Assembly (NCBI RefSeq): GCF_965638725.1
Contig: NC_134949.1
Location: 125,176,294-125,240,293, forward strand
DNA: 64,000 bases
Direction: 5' to 3'
DNA from: Aptenodytes patagonicus
Taxonomy: Eukaryota; Chordata; Aves; Sphenisciformes; Spheniscidae
The notes below the pieces were generated by a model. The model was not told where the DNA came from, did no database searches, and saw only the letters and a program-made list of their open reading frames with translations. Of the stretch, positions 58,676-64,000 are shown one piece after another (position 1 is the stretch's first letter; every line of letters begins with the position of its first letter). The translations under genes and the position numbers were made by a program.

Positions 58676-61600
58676 GTTTGCCTCTTGCCAGCAAGTTTTT
58701 AATTTCTGGCTTTCAAGTTCTAACCAAAAGGGTAATTTTTCAATCATCAGAGAATGGGTTTGACATGTAGGATTTAGTGCCCCATAATTATGTCTTTAAG
58801 GTCAGAGAGTTGAAATGTACTAAAAAAAAAATAATGAAAGCTGGGCTAGAAAAATAACAGCTGAGGAAGCTGCTGGAACAAAATATTAATAAAAGGCTTT
58901 TTATCTTTTAAACACTCAAATAATTTTGTCCAACTGCAGCAATGACTGAAACTTTTTTTCATCTCGTTTTGAGCACACCTTTAAAACAAACCACAATGGA
59001 TGAAGCTTCCTGCATCCACTTCCTGGTATGAACCATTCTAATTCTTTGAAATAAATATGTTTTGGGTTATTTTTGTAAGGGTAATGTCTCATATCTGTCC
59101 CCCAGCGTGTAAATGTGTAGAATACACCAAAGATTTAACATCTGCTACAAATAATTTTACAGAGGATCTCAAGTTCTCTATTTTAAGATTATTAGGATAT
59201 TGTACAGGTGGCCAAATTATTAAAATATGGTTTAAATTCAACACTCATGCATTTTCATAACATGTATTGAATTTTAAAGTCTGGAAGCCACATGTCAACA
59301 CTAGAAAACACAAGGCTGGCTTGCTGGAAGTTCAAGCATTAGAAGCCATTTGCAAAACATTACAGACTTGCTACACAGCGTCACAGCTGTGGCAGCAGGC
59401 TGCTCTGCAGAAACACTTAGCAGCACCCCCTAGGTAGAGGTGATGTAAAAAGTTAAGGCAAGCTACTTTCCTTTCAGACAGGTGACCGTTTCTGTGAGCG
59501 TTACAGCATTACTTTCTCTACCCCATACTGATTAAGTCAAGACCTTTACCAACTGGTCTTAATTCTAACGTCTAACTTGAAGTGCACGCTGCAAGTGTAA
59601 TGCGGAATGAAAACTGAGACATACAAAGTCAAACAACTGCTTTTGATCCTGTTTCTTTGTTCATAAAGTACTGTGAAAGCTAAAGGAGGGAAAGCTAAAG
59701 AAATGTCATATTAAAGAGCCCTACTTACTCTTACTGAGTAAGACTCAGTATTTATTCCTATTTTGAGTGAGTTGCTTCTTAATGAACAGGAACCTCTTGC
59801 CTGATGCACCGACATGGTGCAGAGCTCTGGGGACGCAGCTGGGGAGTTTGGGTCCTGGCTGGAAGGAAGTATATGATTCACACCAGCATGTGCAACATGG
59901 AAACCCACTTCTGCAGCCTGTGGTTTTACTGGGCTGCTCTGAAGACCACAGAAGGTGGTTTTTAGTGTAGGAACTTTTGCGCCTTCTTTGGGGGAAGCAT
60001 GAGCTATACTGCTGCAACAGAAAAGAGTTGCCTTACTCGATTCCCTCCGTCCCATGGTGTAGCAGTGGATGCCGTTACCTCGAGAAGCACCCTACGGCAC
60101 CACCTGAGCTCCTTGGGTCTGAGATCTCAGCTAGCACATCTGCTGTTTTACTTCCTAAGAGCCGGCGTATGTCTTTGTGCTTCCAGGCGATCCCTGCAAA
60201 GGCACAATCCACGGTCAGGAAAGGGAACAGCACATATGCGAAGGGGAGCTGGGATGACACTCAGAGAAGGGGGAGCCTTATGCTGCGGGCCCACCTGCTG
60301 TGAGCCATACCATTCATAAATGTTTTATTTTCCAACACACATAATTTTGAGCACATTCAGAGTAACCACATCAAGTACAGGACTCTTACTGCTTGAAGTA
60401 GAATGTCAGACACAGCTGAGCCGGAATCAGAACAGAGTCAAAAACCATCTCAGAACTGAGCCGAGAGGAAATTTGATCTCCGGCACTGACTTGTAGAAAT
60501 ATTTCCGACCAGATTTTTTTTAAAGACAATTGAATTAATTGAAAAAGTTAGTGAAAAACTAAAATTTACATGAGCCTTAGAAAGCAGCGTCGCCACGAAT
60601 GAGCAGCACAGAACAAACCAGCTGCAGTTTTGATTATCTGACCTCTCAATCACCTCCATATTGGGACGCTCAGAAAAGCAAATAATAGGATCATTGTCCA
60701 GTAGGATACAAAACAGAGCATCTGCAGTTAGAGCCAACAAAACCTTCAATGAAAATTATGCTAGACAAACCTGCACCATCCAGAATTTCTTTACTTGCCA
60801 GACAGGGTGTCAGCTGGCAACTGTGGGGATTCATACTTGGTTTTTACTCATAAGATCTCTGCAACAAGCCTTGTAGCAGACGAAGTTCACGTTCATAAAG
60901 ACAGAAAATGCACTTACCACAACACCTGGGTATAAGCCTATTTATAACACACACACACCCCTCCTCCGACTGAATTATTTTTTGTTAAAAAAACCCTACT
61001 AAACTTCAGTAGTTGTTAAAAGTAAATATTCCTCACATACACTCTCATACAGCTCATAGAGAAGTGGAAGAACATAAAAAAGTAAAAACTGTAAGGGCAG
61101 GTGCCGAATCGCCTTTTCTGCTGAATGCACTATTGCAGAGCATCTCCTCACACATTGCACTACAAGGTTCTCTCAAACGTGCTTGCTTCCTGCCACTTGG
61201 GAAAAAAACCCAACAACCTGACGGAGGGACGTTAGGGACTCTTAATTCTGGTTTCGGGTTGAAGAGTTTTGCATCAGCACTTTCTTCTCTAACAGAAGAG
61301 CTGCTTGTTTCTGACAGCATCCGCAGGGTTTCTTGCAAGTGTCCTCCAGGGTTTAAGGGTGCAAATAACCACGCACAGCATTTTGTACTTGCTCACTGTG
61401 CTTATTCTGCACAAAAAATATCTTTTTCAATCCAGTTTGGAAGCGAGTTAAGTGGAGCAGCACAAAGGCATTCTTTGTGACCTGCGAGAATGTTACTCGG
61501 GCCAGCAGGGAACAGCTAACCCACCTTACAACCTACTTTTATTTCACAACAACTGTCTCAAACCCTAATTTTATAGGATGGCCAGCGCTAAGGTTTTCTC

Positions 61601-64000
61601 TACCGTGCTCTCACCTTTCCATACTGGCTGCCTCTGTTCTCATACAACCTTCCAGCTACAACCGTTCTACCCACAGGTTTGGTTTCGTTTTTTTTTAAGC
61701 AAGGCTGTACATTCACCATTCATCTGTTCAGTAATCAAATTGCTGCCTTTAGTGATCGTGACTCTATTACGTTAATTCCCCCTTTTGTTAATTCCCTATA
61801 AAGCAGCAGATTGGCTTTAAAGTCTATAGAGCCGATGGAAAAAAGACAGCTTTCATTTCAGTAGACCATGAAAAGGGATCCAAGTCCAAATCAGACCTAA
61901 CAGAAGAATTCAAGTATCAATCCTGAACATAAGAAATACAGTGGTTTTAGCATGTGACAGCACGCTGTAATCCTCTGATTAAAACACAGGGTAAGAACCC
62001 ATGGTCTCTTCAGTAAATGCTTATGTTAAGAAACTGCCCTTTGAAGGTACATCACCATTCTTACAAAACATTTTCTACTTTAAAGCAATTACCCAGGCAA
62101 ATACGTAACATCCCATACAAAGAACATTTAAACATTTGGTTATACAATTATTTGAAAGTAAAAAACTTGAGACTACAGCCTGCCATTCAACCTTTGAACT
62201 TTCTTCCACATACATAGTTTGGGGTCTGTGGTGTTCTTCCCTCACTGAAGACACCTCAGGATACCTTGCTATCAAAGCGAAACAAATGCTTTGCATTATT
62301 ATCCCTGCGAGTTAATGGCTTCCCACGGTATTTATTGTATGGAATTCTCAAGTACTTTTGCTCATCAACTGTTCTAGGATATCCATCAACAGCATCTCAG
62401 TGTTTCCTATAAAGTAAGAAGGTCTTACCTCAAAGCTCTGATCTCACTCTACTAGATAGAGGTGCCCATTGATGTTGGTTGCTGCTATTTGCAGCAGCTG
62501 TCAAAACTTTTAGTCTAAAATACTTAAAGGGAAAAAAAATGCAGTTCTGATTGCACTGAAAAAAATCATTTATCTCTCCTACTCTAATTCTTAGCTCATT
62601 TAGATTTTTCAATGCTTTAGACACAAAACAGAACGTTTAAAAAAAATCAGAAAGAACATCCGAGGTTGAACAAAATGCTTGCCTTTTTTTGAAAACCTTT
62701 TTCATTACCTGCAACATTTCAAACACTTTCAAGTTTCACTATAATAATTCTATTTCTACTTTCAGCATCCTGATCCAGCTTTGTTCTTCCAACTCATCTT
62801 GCGAGCACTCAACATGTCAGGACATCAGGTTCCGGGTACCCCAGCTTTTTCACCCACAAAATATACAGATACCAGCTGCATGTCAAATTGCCATTTACAG
62901 GCTTGCCTAGCATTACTAAAGAAACTCTTGCCTGAAGTTGAGGCAAAACCAAATTCCTCCTTTATGGGCCACTAGAGTACTCACTTGGCTCAGTTATCAC
63001 ACTCTCCAACATGGAGAAGAAATGAAACCAGCAATCTCATCCTAAGCTTCCTCCCCTCCACGTTGTCATAACTGAGTACTGCCCTTTAGCAGGGTAGCTT
63101 TACCTGGGAAAAAGAGCGTAACATTGTAATTAAAGATGCAAATGTCTTCAGGCATTGGGTGGGGACAAATTAAAGTTCGCAGGGCAAACTTCCAGGATTT
63201 TCCTAAATTTTGCCTACTCGACTTCCCAAATGTTTTAATACAGTTTTTGGCATAGAAATTGTAAAATTACATGTCGTGAGGTTCTTCCTCTGAGGCTTTG
63301 GCAACAAAGCAGTGCGCAGGGTGGAGCCTAAGATATTTGCTGCCAGTATGAGAAGGCTGGAGTCTAGCAAGACTTAAATTGTTTGCTAGAGCCATGCAGT
63401 AAGATGAGGAGACCTTCCCATAGGAAGGGGGAAGAGACGTGCATCATGTGTCGGCGCCAACAATGGACTGACGAAAGAATAAAGCTCTTTTCTACCTCAT
63501 CTCTGTTGTGCAGTGGGAACACAGAGGTACATGAACAAGGTTCAGGGAGCACGTTACTGGATAGGAGGCAGGCAGACACTGAAAGCAACCTTCGGAACAT
63601 GAGCTCCAACATCCCCTGCTTTAGTGCCACAAAAGGCTTGGGCTCCAACAGGAACATTCGGGCTCACGCTCTTGTGCACAGTACCAGTGTTTCTGCTGGT
63701 GGTACACAGGAAAGAGAAACTGTACAGGAAGGAGAACCAGTACCTCATGTCAAATCCAGAAGGAATGCAATGGGATAGAGAAGTGCTCAGGAAGCAGAGC
63801 AGGGCATAACGTTTTCATGCTGGATTTTCAAAAGACTGCAAGGATTTTATTACTGGAGAGTCATTGCACTGTATGTGACCACAACAGCCACAGGGAAAAT
63901 GAAAGCAGAATAGCAGCAATATTGCTGGTTTGGGCATTCAAATGTGGAGGTTTTGTAACAAATTCAAATAAAACCCAGTTTCCTGGCTTGGACATTACCT
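58676..64000. other. AT-rich single-copy DNA, no gene recognised
   Basis: No known coding exon, RNA gene or repeat family is visible. The 155-codon frame at 61,013-61,480 contains CKCPPGFKG, an EGF-like fragment, but lacks the other cysteines of that domain. A short (AC)n lies at about 60,949-60,958. A CTCF-like core lies at 59,421-59,440. The 131-codon frame at 63,383-63,778 has a competing minus-strand frame over the same bases and no recognisable domain. Confidence 0.5.

Noticed and set aside
61329..61360. CKCPPGFKG, similar to the C-terminal half of an EGF-like domain, after an acceptor-like TTTCTGACAG
   Set aside because: The remaining EGF cysteines are missing on both sides and no neighbouring EGF repeat exists, so it is most likely chance.

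Overview
This window looks like vertebrate, most probably avian, nuclear DNA. It is AT-moderate, repeat-poor sequence with short mononucleotide runs, one clear and one possible decayed CR1-type LINE fragment, and copies of an LTR that I recognise from bird genomes. There is one strong CpG island. I see no bacterial-style gene organisation, CRISPR array, tRNA or rRNA. No open frame in the window matches a protein family I can name. Nearly all frames above 60 codons are what chance gives in 64 kb, so I read the window as intergenic or intronic sequence around one promoter.

Layout. Bases 1-10,000 are single-copy non-coding DNA with a (CTC)n microsatellite at 291-329, several T-tracts and a perfect 11-bp-arm hairpin at 9832-9861. 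A degenerate CR1-clade reverse-transcriptase fragment lies at about 10,010-10,925, and a weaker CR1-like piece at about 21,000-21,330. From 21 to 53 kb there is no identifiable gene. Three places there contain coding-like but unidentified stretches: 22.5-23.2 kb (+), 27.6-27.9 kb (+, with good splice-site motifs) and 32.6-34.2 kb (-, ending with a poly(A) signal).

The regulatory core of the window is at 53.0-54.1 kb. A CpG island (about 53,640-54,115) carries GC boxes, an NRF1-like palindrome and a 19-base G-run. About 430 bp to its left are two CATATG E-boxes separated by exactly 5 bp, the arrangement described for TWIST-family bHLH dimers. A donor-like site on the minus strand inside the island weakly suggests transcription leftward, which would make much of the window a long first intron.

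At 55.3-58.7 kb there are three insertions of one ERV LTR family: a full-length solo LTR (+) with a target-site duplication, a 3'-end fragment (-), and a second near full-length LTR (-). The two long copies form an inverted pair about 2.2 kb apart and show strikingly uneven divergence. The remaining sequence to 64,000 is AT-rich single-copy DNA without recognisable genes.
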